From Rosistilla carotiformis (GTDB taxonomy: Bacteria > Planctomycetota > Planctomycetia > Pirellulales > Pirellulaceae), in assembly GCF_007753095.1 (NCBI RefSeq), contig NZ_CP036348.1, forward strand, positions 5,247,411 to 5,311,410: a stretch of DNA of 64,000 nt, read 5' to 3'. Made by a program: the position numbers and the translations under genes. Position 1 is the first letter of the stretch; each line of letters starts with the position of its first letter. The notes below the pieces were generated by a model that saw only the letters and a program-made list of their open reading frames with translations, was not told the origin of the DNA and ran no database searches. Of the stretch, positions 43,232 to 57,119 are shown piece by piece.

Positions 43232-44224
43232 ATGACAATGAAGTACGACGTATACGGCGTTGGAAACGCCTTGGTAGATATTCAAGCCCGCGTCAGCGAC
43301 CAAGTCTTGGCCGCCACAGGATTCGACAAAGGGATCATGACGCTGGTCGACGACATCCAACAGCAAAGCGTGCTGTCGAGTTTGGGCGACGTTTCGCTGA
43401 ACCGCTGTGCGGGCGGATCGGCAGCGAACACGATCGTCGGAATCGCCGACTTTGGCGGCAAGGTCGCCTACGCGGGGAAGGTCAGCGGCGATGAAGTCGG
43501 TGGCTTCTTTCTGAAAGACATGCGGGAACTGGGCGTTACGATCGAAGTCGCCCCTGCGGAATCGGGACCGACCGGAACCTGTGCGGTTTTGATCAGCGAA
43601 GACGCGCAGCGAACGATGCTGACCAATCTTGGCGTCTCGATCACGCTCAGCGAAGCCGACATCGACGAAGCGGAAATCGCCCAGGCGAAATACCTGTACG
43701 TCGAAGGCTATCTATTGACCGGCGAATCGACCAAAGCGGCTGCTTACAAGGCGATCGATTGCGCCAAGCGGAACAACGTCAAAGTGGCCTTCACCGCATC
43801 GGATCCCTTTTTGGTAAACACGATGCGCGACGAGATCTGGAGCCTGATCGAAGGGCCCGTCGACCTGTTCTTCTGCAACGAAGAAGAGGCGAAGAGCCTG
43901 ACGAAACTAACCGATCCGATCGCGTGCGCCGCAGAGATTCACAAGCACTGCGAAAACGTTGCGATGACCTTAGGGGCCAACGGATCGATCATCATGCATG
44001 GCGGTGAATCGTTCCCGATCGAAGGTGTCGCGACCGACGCGATCGACACCACGGGCGCTGGCGACATGTATGCCGGCGGCGTGTTGTACGGCATCACCAA
44101 CGGTTTGTCGTGGAAACAAGCGGGGCATTTGGGATCGCACGCGGCCAGCCGCATCGTATCGCAGCTGGGCGCCCGCATGGAAAAGAAGTTCAGCCCCGAA
44201 GAGATTAAGCAACTGATGGCCTAG
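43232..44224 (+). CDS. PfkB-family carbohydrate/nucleoside kinase (adenosine-kinase-like)
   Basis: 330 residues. The PfkB motifs are [18 protein letters not shown] (N-terminal GG motif) and [18 protein letters not shown] (catalytic Asp in DTTGAGD). The N-terminus [17 protein letters not shown] and the [19 protein letters not shown] segment are like adenosine kinases and inosine-guanosine kinases. ATG at 43232 or 43238 can start it. The substrate is not fixed by sequence. Confidence 0.88.
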   Translation: MTMKYDVYGVGNALVDIQARVSDQVLAATGFDKGIMTLVDDIQQQSVLSSLGDVSLNRCAGGSAANTIVGIADFGGKVAYAGKVSGDEVGGFFLKDMRELGVTIEVAPAESGPTGTCAVLISEDAQRTMLTNLGVSITLSEADIDEAEIAQAKYLYVEGYLLTGESTKAAAYKAIDCAKRNNVKVAFTASDPFLVNTMRDEIWSLIEGPVDLFFCNEEEAKSLTKLTDPIACAAEIHKHCENVAMTLGANGSIIMHGGESFPIEGVATDAIDTTGAGDMYAGGVLYGITNGLSWKQAGHLGSHAASRIVSQLGARMEKKFSPEEIKQLMA

Positions 44225-44253
44225 TCGCCACGCAGTTGTCCAATCAACCAATG

Positions 44254-44279
44254 CTCTGGCAGGCGAATTCCTGCCAGAG
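44254..44279. terminator. Stem-loop between convergent genes
   Basis: A perfect 10-bp stem (CTCTGGCAGG / CCTGCCAGAG) around CGAATT lies 29 bp after the PfkB stop. There is no T tract on either side, so intrinsic termination is uncertain, but position between convergent genes fits a transcription end. Confidence 0.55.
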
Positions 44280-44330
44280 TCGATGATGGCGTGTCTGCGG
44301 CCACCTAATACGGCGGGCCGACCGACTATC

Positions 44331-45251
44331 TTATTGGAAGCGTTCCAGCAGCTTCTTGGTCAATCGAATACCTTCGTATTCGTCCGGCGTTCCGCCTTCC
44401 CATTCGATTCCGACCCAGCCGTCGTAGCCGGTAGCCAGGACGATCTCCATCAAGCGAGCGTAGTCCAGATTGGCTTCGTTCCCCTGGTCGTCGAACTTGT
44501 GTGCCTTGGCGCTAACCGCCTTCGCGTACGGCATCAATTCCTTGGTCCCAAGGTAATTGTCGTATTTTTCGCCGGTTCCACGATTGATGTAGAAGTTGCC
44601 GAAGTCGGGGAGCGTTCCGCAGTTGTCCAGTCCGACCATCTCGATCGTGCCCGCAAGCCATTTGCCGTTGGACGACAGGCCACCATGGTTTTCCACGATC
44701 ACATTCAAACCGTGCGGCTTGGCAAATTCGCTCAAACGGCGAAGGCCATCGGAAGCCAGTTTCTGTTGTTCTTCGTATTCGCCCGAACTGCCGGCGTTGA
44801 CGCGAACGCTGTGGCAGCCGAGTTCCTTGGCCGCTTCGACCCACTTGTAATGGTTCTCGACAGCTTGCGTTCGCTTCTTGTCGTCGGGATCGCCCAAGCG
44901 ACCTTCGCCATCGATCATGATCAACAGCTGCTTGACGCCATTGTCCTCGGCTCGCTTATTCAATTCGGCAAGATACGCCGCGTCTTTCGCTTTGTCCTTA
45001 AAGAACTGGTTCACATATTCGATCCCCTCGATGCCAAATTCATTTTTGGCCGTCTCTGCGAATTGCAAGTTGTCCAATTTGCCGCCGCGAATCGTGCGAT
45101 GCAGCGACCATTCGGCCAGCGAGATCTTGAACTTTGGTTTCGTTGCAGCTTGTGCAAACGCCGACGAGCCAAGGCTGCTGAGCGAAAATGCCGCGGCGCT
45201 GGCGGCGATACCGGTGCGGAGGAATCCGCGACGACTGGTAGCTTGAACCAT
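44331..45251 (-). CDS. Tat-exported TIM-barrel sugar isomerase/epimerase-like protein
   Basis: 306 residues. A twin-arginine signal is clear ([19 protein letters not shown], ending near SSAFAQA). The mature part is an AP-endonuclease-2/xylose-isomerase-like barrel: [95 protein letters not shown] and the Glu near [16 protein letters not shown]. The Glu/Asp/His metal ligands are retained. Such secreted proteins are common in planctomycetes; substrate unknown. Confidence 0.85.
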   Translation of the reverse strand: MVQATSRRGFLRTGIAASAAAFSLSSLGSSAFAQAATKPKFKISLAEWSLHRTIRGGKLDNLQFAETAKNEFGIEGIEYVNQFFKDKAKDAAYLAELNKRAEDNGVKQLLIMIDGEGRLGDPDDKKRTQAVENHYKWVEAAKELGCHSVRVNAGSSGEYEEQQKLASDGLRRLSEFAKPHGLNVIVENHGGLSSNGKWLAGTIEMVGLDNCGTLPDFGNFYINRGTGEKYDNYLGTKELMPYAKAVSAKAHKFDDQGNEANLDYARLMEIVLATGYDGWVGIEWEGGTPDEYEGIRLTKKLLERFQ

Positions 45252-45654
45252 GGAAGTTGTTCCTTGAAGGATTGTGGGAATGATCGGTCCGCTTATGGAT
45301 AGCTAAGGGGGCCATCAAGCCCCGCCTCCGATGCGTCCTGGAGTTAAAGGTAGTGTAGTCAAAAAGCTCTCGAGCGTGTTGCCCCCATTCGTCCGAAGCC
45401 CTCGCTGGCTTTGTGATAACACCGCCGTCTCTCTTCTGGTTGCATGCAATTTGTCCGTCGCCATCGCGGTCGCCCCCCAAAGAACCAGAAGATCCTGCAA
45501 TCTCGTCTTCCGCGTGAGTTTGTAGCGGCGGAAATGTTTCGGGTTTGCTAGCGTGCCCCTGTTTGGCCGATAGGGGTTATTGGTCGATTTCGCGTGGATT
45601 TCTCCGCCCCCATCGAAGCCTTCTCCAAACCAACAAGCTGGCACAGGCAGACGC
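45252..45654. other. Intergenic region, no gene supported
   Basis: About 400 bp between the divergent TIM-barrel gene and the GAF-HlyD gene, presumably with both promoters. The open plus-strand frame before 45655 is not family-like. No other element was recognised. Confidence 0.45.
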
Positions 45655-47637
45655 ATGGAAACACTTTGTCCGAACGAACCGTTTCGCTTCTCGGCCCAGT
45701 CTCCGACTGCGACCGGTAGCGGCAACGCGTCGAACGAGGACTTGGTGCTCCAGACACGCCGCGAAATCCAACGCTTGGTTCGCGAAGCCTCCGATTTGGT
45801 TCACAGCAGCCGCGACGCAAAGACCTTTTGGCCTGCATTTTTGGACCGCGTTCATCGGGCCACGGCCGCAAACGAAGTCAGTCTCTGGAGCATGCACGAA
45901 GAGCTTGCCGTCCAGGGGAATCGCGTGGGGCAACCCTCGCATCCCGATGGCGATGCCGAATCGGTCCGCTGTCACGCTCAATTGGTCGCAGAAGTTGCGG
46001 CGAGAGGCGAACCGGTGTTGGTTCCACCGACGGCAGAAAGCTCCGATCACACGCAGGCCAGCAACACGACCGATTCGTTGGCCGTGTTGGTACCGATCTT
46101 GGTCGATGGCCGCAGTGAAGCGGTTCTCGAGGTCTTGATGCCAACCGGCGGCGGACTGGCAACGCAACGCGGGTACTTACGCTTCGCGGCTCAGATGGGC
46201 GATTTGGCGGGAGAGTTCTTGAGGGCGGAAACGCTGCGACAATCTCGGTTGGACGAACAAGCATGGGTTCGATTGGGGCGCAACGTCGCCAACTTGCATC
46301 GTTCGCTATCCTTCGATCAGACCGCCGCGGGGATCGTCGATATCGCGGCAGCGACCTTTGAGATCGACCGCGTCAGTTTACTGCGGCGCGACGGCAGCCA
46401 TTGGCGAGTGGTCGCGATCAGCGGCGTCCCGGACTTCGACAGCCACGCGCCGACCGTGAAAGCCCTGGCCGGATATGTCGCTGTGCATCAAACGTCCAAC
46501 CAGAGCGCATCGTGGGAAACCGATTCGATCGATACGGCCGGGGACATCATCCCGGTGGTCGGACGTTTACCGCTGGGCCCGTCGGCAATGTTGTTGTTGC
46601 AACGAACGGGAGATCCGTTGACTGTGGCCCAACAGCAACGTTGGCTCGCCTTTGCCGATCATGCCGCATCGGCATGGGCCAACACCGATCGCTTCGAATC
46701 GATTCCTTGCGCCTCGCTGCAATCGCAGCTGTTCACCGCCGGGGGACGTGTCGAGGGCTCGCGTCGGAAGCTTCTCCTTGCCAGCGCAATCGCGGTGCTG
46801 TTGGCCTTCATCGCCATGCTGCCAGTCCCGATGGTCGTTTCCGCCGATGGCAAGTTGGAGCCGGTGGACAAACAAATCGTTTACGCGCCACGGAATGCCG
46901 TGGTCACCAAAGTGCATGTCGAACACGGCGACATGGTTCGCCCAGGCGACCTGTTGGCCGAAATGATTGACCCCCAATTAGATCAACAAATCGACGACTG
47001 CCTTGGGCAGCAGAACGTCTTGGAAGAACGCGATCGCGAACTGAAAGCCATGATGATTTCCATGGCGCGGAAATCGAGCGAAGAACGCGAAAGGATCGAA
47101 GGCGAATTTCGAATCGTCCAACAGAAACGTGATGGCATCGCGAGGCAGTTGCAGTTATTGCAGGATCAGCGGGCGGAATTGACCCTCCGAGCCGATCAAG
47201 CGGGCCAAATCATCGGCTGGCAAATCCAGCAGGAATTGACCGATCGCCCGGTCCACCGCAGCCAGAAACTGTTGCAAGTTGTCGATCCCGATGGACGGTG
47301 GGTTGTCCATGCGGGCGTCCCTCAGCAACGGATCGATCATGTGCTGGGTGCGATCGATGCGAGCGAGGCGGATGTCGATGTCCAATTGATTTTTCGGTCG
47401 TTCCCCAACCAACCGATTGCGGGCGCTTTGCGCAACGTGGGCCTGGCCGCGGTGACGTCGGAATCGGAAGCCGCGGTGGGAATGGCGGAGATCCGGGTGG
47501 AAACTGCGGCGCTCCCGATTCGCGAACCGGGAGCCACCGCGACCGTGGCGATTCCCTGTGGCCGCAAGCCCTTGGTTTATGTCGCCTTTCAAGATTTGAT
47601 CCGGACCGTGTCCGAAGCGATTGGTGTTTATCTGTAG
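45655..47637 (+). CDS. GAF-domain/HlyD-type adaptor fusion protein
   Basis: 660 residues. Two GAF-like domains are predicted: about 40-180 (FWPAFLDRVHRATAANEVSL) and about 200-345 (AGIVDIAAATFEIDRVSLLR, then WRVVAISGVPDFDS). One transmembrane helix lies near 370-390 (LLLASAIAVLLAFIAMLPV). The rest is HlyD-like: PRNAVVTKVHVEHGDMVRPG, a coiled coil, IIGWQIQQELTDRP, and a final beta-barrel. ATG at 45655 begins METLCPNEPF; upstream codons are not conserved-looking. The GAF part should be cytoplasmic, the HlyD part outside. Two more adaptor-like genes follow. Confidence 0.8.
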   Translation: METLCPNEPFRFSAQSPTATGSGNASNEDLVLQTRREIQRLVREASDLVHSSRDAKTFWPAFLDRVHRATAANEVSLWSMHEELAVQGNRVGQPSHPDGDAESVRCHAQLVAEVAARGEPVLVPPTAESSDHTQASNTTDSLAVLVPILVDGRSEAVLEVLMPTGGGLATQRGYLRFAAQMGDLAGEFLRAETLRQSRLDEQAWVRLGRNVANLHRSLSFDQTAAGIVDIAAATFEIDRVSLLRRDGSHWRVVAISGVPDFDSHAPTVKALAGYVAVHQTSNQSASWETDSIDTAGDIIPVVGRLPLGPSAMLLLQRTGDPLTVAQQQRWLAFADHAASAWANTDRFESIPCASLQSQLFTAGGRVEGSRRKLLLASAIAVLLAFIAMLPVPMVVSADGKLEPVDKQIVYAPRNAVVTKVHVEHGDMVRPGDLLAEMIDPQLDQQIDDCLGQQNVLEERDRELKAMMISMARKSSEERERIEGEFRIVQQKRDGIARQLQLLQDQRAELTLRADQAGQIIGWQIQQELTDRPVHRSQKLLQVVDPDGRWVVHAGVPQQRIDHVLGAIDASEADVDVQLIFRSFPNQPIAGALRNVGLAAVTSESEAAVGMAEIRVETAALPIREPGATATVAIPCGRKPLVYVAFQDLIRTVSEAIGVYL

Positions 47638-47667
47638 GTTGTCCCAACAACGTACCCGCGTACCGCA

Positions 47668-48672
47668 ATGAATTATAAAATCCTAAACGACCGTCGCCCG
47701 CCAACTCCGCATCCGAGTTCCCATCCGATGTCACTGTCGACACGATGTTGGAGCCGACGCGTCGCGATTGCGGCGATGCGCGCGAGGCTGCTGATCGTGG
47801 TCGTCGCGACGACGATTGCGTCGCACGGTTTCGCGCAGTCGTCGGCGGCGGCGATCGACGTCGAAGACTGCGCGGTTCGATTTGCCGAAGAAATTCGCAT
47901 ACCCGCCGTCGAAGCGGGACGGGTTGTCGAAGTCAGGGTACAGGTGAACGACATCGTAACGGCGACACAGATGCTCGCGCGCCAAGATGATTCGGCGGCA
48001 CTGCTGCGACGTCGGGCCGCGGTTTGGCAACAGACGGCCGCTCGCGAAGCAACCAGCGATGAAGTCGATTTGGATTATGCCAAAGCGTTGTATGCCGAAG
48101 CGGTTGCACAGCGCGACGCCGACTCCTCCATTTATCAAAAAGGTGGCGGTTCGTTGCGCACACTCCGACAGAGCGAATTAGGTGTGGAGCGTGCTCGTTT
48201 AGAAATCGCGCGGGCGGAGAAAGCGTTACGGTTGGCCCAGATCCAATATGAACTGCGTTCTGCGGAACTGACCGCGATCGACGATCAATTGAATCGATTG
48301 AAGATCGCGTCACCAATCGCAGGGGTGATCCTTTCACTGGACCGTCGTGCAGGGGAATGGATCAAAGAGGGGGAGACGATAGCGACCGTGGCGCGAATGG
48401 ATCAATTGCGGATCGACGCGTTCTTGTCGGTCCAGCAGTTGCCGCCTCAGCAGGCGGCCGGCTTGCAGGTCAGTGTCGTTTGGCAAAACGGCGACCAGAG
48501 GCATCAATTGCGTGGCGTGATCGATTCGGTCGATCCGCAGATCTTGACCGGTCAACGTTACCGACTGCACGCGACGATTGAAAACAAGCGGTCGGGGAAT
48601 GCCTGGGTGTTGGTTCCTGGGATGGAAGTTGCGATGCAGGTCCATCCCGAACGGAAGGACCGCGAGAATTGA
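47668..48672 (+). CDS. HlyD/RND-type periplasmic adaptor protein
   Basis: 334 residues. A hydrophobic stretch (ARLLIVVVATTIASHGFA) acts as signal peptide. The lipoyl half-motifs are IPAVEAGRVVEVRVQVNDIV and IASPIAGVILSLDRRAGEWI, around a coiled coil (about residues 110-205). ATG at 47668 is used, but later Met codons at 47728 and 47776 would give a more usual signal peptide. The stop TGA overlaps the TTG start of the M50 gene (TTGA), so translation is coupled. Confidence 0.82.
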   Translation: MNYKILNDRRPPTPHPSSHPMSLSTRCWSRRVAIAAMRARLLIVVVATTIASHGFAQSSAAAIDVEDCAVRFAEEIRIPAVEAGRVVEVRVQVNDIVTATQMLARQDDSAALLRRRAAVWQQTAAREATSDEVDLDYAKALYAEAVAQRDADSSIYQKGGGSLRTLRQSELGVERARLEIARAEKALRLAQIQYELRSAELTAIDDQLNRLKIASPIAGVILSLDRRAGEWIKEGETIATVARMDQLRIDAFLSVQQLPPQQAAGLQVSVVWQNGDQRHQLRGVIDSVDPQILTGQRYRLHATIENKRSGNAWVLVPGMEVAMQVHPERKDREN

Positions 48673-50726
48673 CCCCTCCGATCGATGTTGCCGATGCGCC
48701 GCAGCGCCCCGCCGATTCGCGATCGGACCGGAGCACGACCGGCGATGCGCCGCGAGTTCGGATGCGATCGGATCTTCATGCGACGGCCACGTATCATCAG
48801 GGGCGTCGGTATTGGTTGATTCGAGATCCGTTGGCGCGTCAGGTCGTGCGATTGTCGGAGACCGATTATCAGCAACTGCAGCAAATCGAGGACGCCGATC
48901 CGGGATTGATCGCCGAAGCGGCTGAGCAGCAGTTGCTGCAAGGTGTTCGGCCATCGCGGCGTGGCCATTCTGAAAGCCGCTTTAATCCGTTCTATATCCG
49001 TCTGCCCGGCGTCGACCCCGAGGGCTTGCTTGGTTGGTTGGTCCCACGCACGCGATGGTTGTTCGGCATTCGCGCTGTCCTGTTTTGGGGCGTGATCATG
49101 GCGTTGGCGATGGCGATGGTGCTAACCCACAGCCGCCAATTCGTGCAGGCGTTGCCATCGTTCCATACGTTCTTCGGTCCTCAGAACTGGCTATCGTTGG
49201 CGGTGACGATTCTGGCGACCAAAGTGCTTCACGAATTGGCCCACGGAATCGTCTGCCGTCGGTTTGGGGCTCGGTGTCCCGAGATCGGCGTGCTGTTGTT
49301 GTGCGGAACGCCATGCATGTATTGCGACGTGACCGATACGTGGTCGCTGCCCAGCCGCTGGCAACGCGCCGCGGTAATGCTGGCCGGCGTTTATGTCGAA
49401 GCGATCCTTGCCGCCGTGGCGACTTTGATCTGGTGGTTCGCGCGGGTCGGGCCGGTCTATTTCACGTGCATGAATTTAATGTTTGTATGCGGCGTCAGTA
49501 CGCTGGTCTTTAATATGAATCCGTTGATGCGGTTCGACGGCTATTATGTCCTCAGCGATTTGGTCAATGTCCCCAACCTTCGCAGCCAAGCGGCGGTGGC
49601 GTGGCGATCGGTGGTCCTTGCGCCGTTGGGTGGCGATGCCTTTCGCAACGCTTCACCACGGCGACCTCGCGGCGCACGCTGGCTTGTCTTGTTCCATGCC
49701 GCATCGACCGCGTGGCGGTGGATGGCCGTGGTGGCAATCGCTTATTGGGTGATCGCCGTGGCCGACACGGCACGGTTGTTGCCGTTTGGGTATTTGGCCG
49801 CATGCGGTTTGATCGCAGCGGCGGTGATGCCGATGTTTCGAAAGGGGATCGGTTTAGCGAGTGGAGACGACGCTTGGAAGGGAGTCCATCGAATGCGACG
49901 TGCAATTTTGGTAACAGCTTTCGCAGCCGGATTGCTCGCGATCCTTTTCGTCCCGTTGCCACGGCGATTATCAGCGACTGGGATCGTGGATTATTCCGAC
50001 GCAACCACGCTGTACGTTCGCAGCGAAGGGCGGGTCGATCGCGTGCAAGTCGAATTTGGACAACCGGTGGAGGCCGGGCAAACGATCATCCAGCTGGAGA
50101 GTCCCTCCTTGCGAAAGGAACAAATGGAACTGGTCTCTCAAAACGCGGAGGCCCGTCTGCGGGTGGTATCGCTGCGCCGCCGCGCGCTTTCGAATCCTGA
50201 CCTGATGGAACAATGGGACAGCCAGCAAGCGACTGCAGAGAGCCTGCAACAACGCGTTGCGTATCTCGATCGCCAGGTCCAGCAACTGGCGATTCAAAGT
50301 ACCGCCGCGGGTGTGGTGCTTCCGATGATCGACCCCGACCGGGCGGCAAGGATTTCGTTGGACGAGTTAACCGGTCAACATCTGACCGAAGGTACCAAGC
50401 TGTGCCGGATCGGCGACCCGCTTCGGCGAGAGGTTGTTTTGGAACTGGACGCCGATGCCCGGTCAGCGATCGAACCGGGCAGCCGGGTGCGGGTTCGATT
50501 CGATCAGAATGGTGTTGGCGTTGTCGTGACCCGAGTGGATGCGATTTCGGAAATTCGCCGCGGAGGCGATGCGCTGGCAACGGGCGAAGTCGAAAAGTTT
50601 CGGGTCGTTTGCAAACTGCCCAACACAACGACGGCGCTTGCAGGAACCCAGGTCCGTGCGAAAGTGACGGCTTCCCCCCAACCACTCATCCATCGAATCG
50701 TGCGGGCATGGCGTGAGACCTTCTAA
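48669..50726 (+). CDS. M50-type membrane zinc metalloprotease fused to a HlyD-type domain
   Basis: 685 residues. The N-terminus has a segment like PqqD-linked binding domains (YHQGRRYWLIRDPLARQVV, then LSETDYQQLQQIEDADPGLI). The membrane protease core carries the zinc motif KVLHELAHGIVCRRFGARCP and the third-ligand region VFNMNPLMRFDGYYVLSDLV, as in S2P/M50 and peptide zinc metalloproteases. About nine hydrophobic helices are predicted. The C-terminal about 230 residues are HlyD-like (TTLYVRSEGRVDRVQVEFGQ, VAYLDRQVQQLAIQSTAAGV). The TTG start overlaps the previous stop. No ABC ATPase is beside it. Confidence 0.85.
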   Translation: MTPPIDVADAPQRPADSRSDRSTTGDAPRVRMRSDLHATATYHQGRRYWLIRDPLARQVVRLSETDYQQLQQIEDADPGLIAEAAEQQLLQGVRPSRRGHSESRFNPFYIRLPGVDPEGLLGWLVPRTRWLFGIRAVLFWGVIMALAMAMVLTHSRQFVQALPSFHTFFGPQNWLSLAVTILATKVLHELAHGIVCRRFGARCPEIGVLLLCGTPCMYCDVTDTWSLPSRWQRAAVMLAGVYVEAILAAVATLIWWFARVGPVYFTCMNLMFVCGVSTLVFNMNPLMRFDGYYVLSDLVNVPNLRSQAAVAWRSVVLAPLGGDAFRNASPRRPRGARWLVLFHAASTAWRWMAVVAIAYWVIAVADTARLLPFGYLAACGLIAAAVMPMFRKGIGLASGDDAWKGVHRMRRAILVTAFAAGLLAILFVPLPRRLSATGIVDYSDATTLYVRSEGRVDRVQVEFGQPVEAGQTIIQLESPSLRKEQMELVSQNAEARLRVVSLRRRALSNPDLMEQWDSQQATAESLQQRVAYLDRQVQQLAIQSTAAGVVLPMIDPDRAARISLDELTGQHLTEGTKLCRIGDPLRREVVLELDADARSAIEPGSRVRVRFDQNGVGVVVTRVDAISEIRRGGDALATGEVEKFRVVCKLPNTTTALAGTQVRAKVTASPQPLIHRIVRAWRETF

Positions 50727-50891
50727 AATCGATGCCCCCGCAACGGCTTGACGAGCGGATGGTGAGCGTTCCACCGATTGCAGATCGCTGCGTTGCTTTC
50801 CCGATTGGTTCGTGCGAAACTAGCGGCCCCTGTCGATGACAGGGTGAGCTGAATCGCTGATGCACCGTTCACACCGTGAGACCTCCTGCAG

Positions 50892-51767
50892 ATGTCCAAT
50901 CGCCCGCTGCCTGCTTGTTGTATTGCCGAGACGTTAGGCACGTTTCTGTTAGTGTTTTTTGGATGCGGTGCAGTCCACGTGGCGGTACTAACCGGTGACC
51001 TGCAGGGCTTGTGGCAAGTCGGGATCGTCTGGGGTGTTTCGATCATGTTGGCGATCTACGTGGTTGGTTCGATCAGCGGCGCCCATATCAATCCCGCCAT
51101 CACGCTGGGCCTGGCGACTTGGGGCTTGTTTCCGTGGTCGCGGGTCCCCGGGTACGTGCTGTCTCAAATGTTAGGCGCGATTCTGGCGGCGGCCGTGTTG
51201 TTCACGCTGTTCGAACCCTATCTGGCGGCGAAGGAAGCGCAAAAGGGAATCGTCCGTGGCGGGGCAGGAAGCGAATTGACGGCGATGTGTTATGGTGAAT
51301 ACTTCCCGAATCCGGGAGGCATGGCGGGCAGCCCCGACAGCTACGACGCAGCCGTTCACGCCGACCACAACAAATTGGTCACCGAACCGCTCGCGTGCCT
51401 GATCGAAGTGATCGGAACCGCGATCCTCGCGTTGGTCGTGATGGCGGTCACCGATTCAAAAAATCAACAGGGCCCTGGTGCCTTCGCTCCCGTCTTCATC
51501 GGCCTCACCGTCGCGGCGTTGATCTGCGTGATCGCTCCGCTGACGCAGGCCTGCTTTAATCCGGCACGCGACTTCGGCCCGAGGCTGTTCGCTTATTTTG
51601 CCGGCTGGGGTTCGATTGCGATCCCAGGAGCTCAGGGGACTGGATTTCTGACCGTCTATATTGTCTCGCCGATCGTGGGGGCGTTGCTGGGGACCGGGCT
51701 TTACCAGGGCATGCTGGGACGTTGGGTCGGTCAACACGAAGCGGCCGCCCCTAGCGAAGCCGCCTAG
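50892..51767 (+). CDS. MIP-family channel (aquaglyceroporin GlpF type)
   Basis: 291 residues with six transmembrane helices and two NPA boxes: SGAHINPAITLGLATWG and CFNPARDFGPRLFAYFAG. Asp after the second NPA (NPARD) is typical of glycerol facilitators. The large loop between helices 3 and 4 (about residues 110-165) is GlpF-like. No glycerol kinase gene is next to it. Confidence 0.92.
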   Translation: MSNRPLPACCIAETLGTFLLVFFGCGAVHVAVLTGDLQGLWQVGIVWGVSIMLAIYVVGSISGAHINPAITLGLATWGLFPWSRVPGYVLSQMLGAILAAAVLFTLFEPYLAAKEAQKGIVRGGAGSELTAMCYGEYFPNPGGMAGSPDSYDAAVHADHNKLVTEPLACLIEVIGTAILALVVMAVTDSKNQQGPGAFAPVFIGLTVAALICVIAPLTQACFNPARDFGPRLFAYFAGWGSIAIPGAQGTGFLTVYIVSPIVGALLGTGLYQGMLGRWVGQHEAAAPSEAA

Positions 51768-51896
51768 TTGCGACGGATCCACGACTCGGCAACGTCTTAA
51801 TAACAACCGGGCCGCGATCCACGATGCCCCCGTGTCCGAGCGCGTCTTGCGACGGATGTTCGTGGTGTGCTGCGCGGCCCTTTGTTCAGCAGCCTG

Positions 51897-53210
51897 CTAC
51901 GCTGCATGCCGGGCGGGGATGCTTTGCACCGGTGGCAACATTTGTTCGATGACGGAGATCGTGCGGTCGATTGCTCCCTGGCCCCCAACGACGAGAACTT
52001 GGGCACGCTGGCCCTGTTGGCGGCGCGCGACCGGGTTCTCGATGCAATTGCTGACAAACTGTTCCATCGCAGCCTTATCGTTTACGACGGTCGCCGCATC
52101 GGCCGCCAGCAATTGGGCGACGATATCGCGAAAGTTTTTTGTGTTGGGGCCAAACGAAACCGCAGCGCCGAAGCCCGCCGGTTCGAGCATGTTCTGCCCA
52201 CCACGCGACCCCATGCTGCCACCGACAAAGGCGATGTCGGCAAGCCCCCACCAACACCCCAGTTCACCGATCGTGTCGACCAATAGCACGGTGTCGCTAG
52301 GCCACGATTCGGCAGGTGTTTGTAATTCGCTACGGCGACGCAGCTTCATTCCCGCCCCAACCACTTGATCGGCAACGGCATGAAAACGCTCGGGGTGCCG
52401 CGGTACCAGAACCAATCGCAATTGAGGGAACCGCGAGGAGAGACGTCGATAGACGTCAAGCGCAATCCGCTCTTCAGGCGATTGCGTGCTGCCGGCAATC
52501 CATACAATCTGGTCTTTGCTGGCGGCCGATAGTTTCCGCAACGCGATCACATCGGGGGCGTGGCGATCGGTGCGCGCGCCATCGAATTTAATCGACCCGG
52601 TAACACGGATGCGACTGTGGTCGACGCCAAGTTGCAAGAACCGGCGGGCATAGGTTTCGTCTTGAGCCAGGACCAGCGAGAGCCGTCGAAACGTTGGTCG
52701 CAGCAACGACGCGACGCGGCGATAACCGCGGAAACTGCGTTCGCTGAGCCGTGCGTTGAGGACAACCACTTCGGATTGCTTCTGCCGCGCAATACAGATC
52801 AGGTTTGGCCAAAGCTCCAATTCACTGAGCACCAGGACATTGGGTCGAATGCGGCGAAACGCGCGGCGAACGGCCCAGCTGAAATCCAACGGGCAATAGA
52901 AAACGCAGTGGTCTGGGAACCGTGAACGGGCCAATTGCATGCCGGTCGCGGTCGTTGTGCTGATCACGATCTGCATGTCGGGGCGCGCTTGCGCCAAGCG
53001 TTTGACGACATTCGTCAACAGGTTGACTTCCCCCACACTGACCGCGTGCAACCAAGCACAGGGCGCGTCGCCGTCGCGACTGGGAACGTTGCCAAACAAT
53101 TTCGCAGACCATCCGCTGCGGTATTTCCCCGTCTGGACCGACCGCCAAACGAGTATCGGCGAGACGACGATCGCCACCAACAGATACACAATGTTCAACA
53201 GATAGGTCAT
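51897..53210 (-). CDS. waaA: 3-deoxy-D-manno-octulosonic acid transferase (Kdo transferase)
   Basis: 437 residues. The signal anchor YLLNIVYLLVAIVVSPI is followed by the GT30 domain: WLHAVSVGEVNLLTNVVKRL, IVISTTTATGMQLARSRFPD, VLSELELWPNLICIARQ, LNARLSERSFRGYRRVASLL and GSIKFDGARTD, then the GT-B C-terminal half with FVGGSMGSRGGQNMLEPAGF, the donor-binding Glu. Kdo transferase adds Kdo to lipid A, showing a Gram-negative type outer membrane. ATG at 53210 has AAGGAT upstream; the frame is open beyond. Confidence 0.93.
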   Translation of the reverse strand: MTYLLNIVYLLVAIVVSPILVWRSVQTGKYRSGWSAKLFGNVPSRDGDAPCAWLHAVSVGEVNLLTNVVKRLAQARPDMQIVISTTTATGMQLARSRFPDHCVFYCPLDFSWAVRRAFRRIRPNVLVLSELELWPNLICIARQKQSEVVVLNARLSERSFRGYRRVASLLRPTFRRLSLVLAQDETYARRFLQLGVDHSRIRVTGSIKFDGARTDRHAPDVIALRKLSAASKDQIVWIAGSTQSPEERIALDVYRRLSSRFPQLRLVLVPRHPERFHAVADQVVGAGMKLRRRSELQTPAESWPSDTVLLVDTIGELGCWWGLADIAFVGGSMGSRGGQNMLEPAGFGAAVSFGPNTKNFRDIVAQLLAADAATVVNDKAAMEQFVSNCIENPVARRQQGQRAQVLVVGGQGAIDRTISVIEQMLPPVQSIPARHAA

Positions 53211-53411
53211 CTCAGCATCCTTGCCATATTCCGCCACACGCACCGGCCGGAAACACATCCATGATTTCCCGATGGCCTTACGATTCAACCATGAACCGCG
53301 CGGGCGACGCAATAGCCATGTGAGGTACTGCTGATTTTCACACAAGGCAAATGCGAGTCACGGAGTTCGGAACTCGATTGCTCGCATTGCATGGCGATCG
53401 GCTGGCCCCGT

Positions 53412-57119
<3,708 letters not shown>

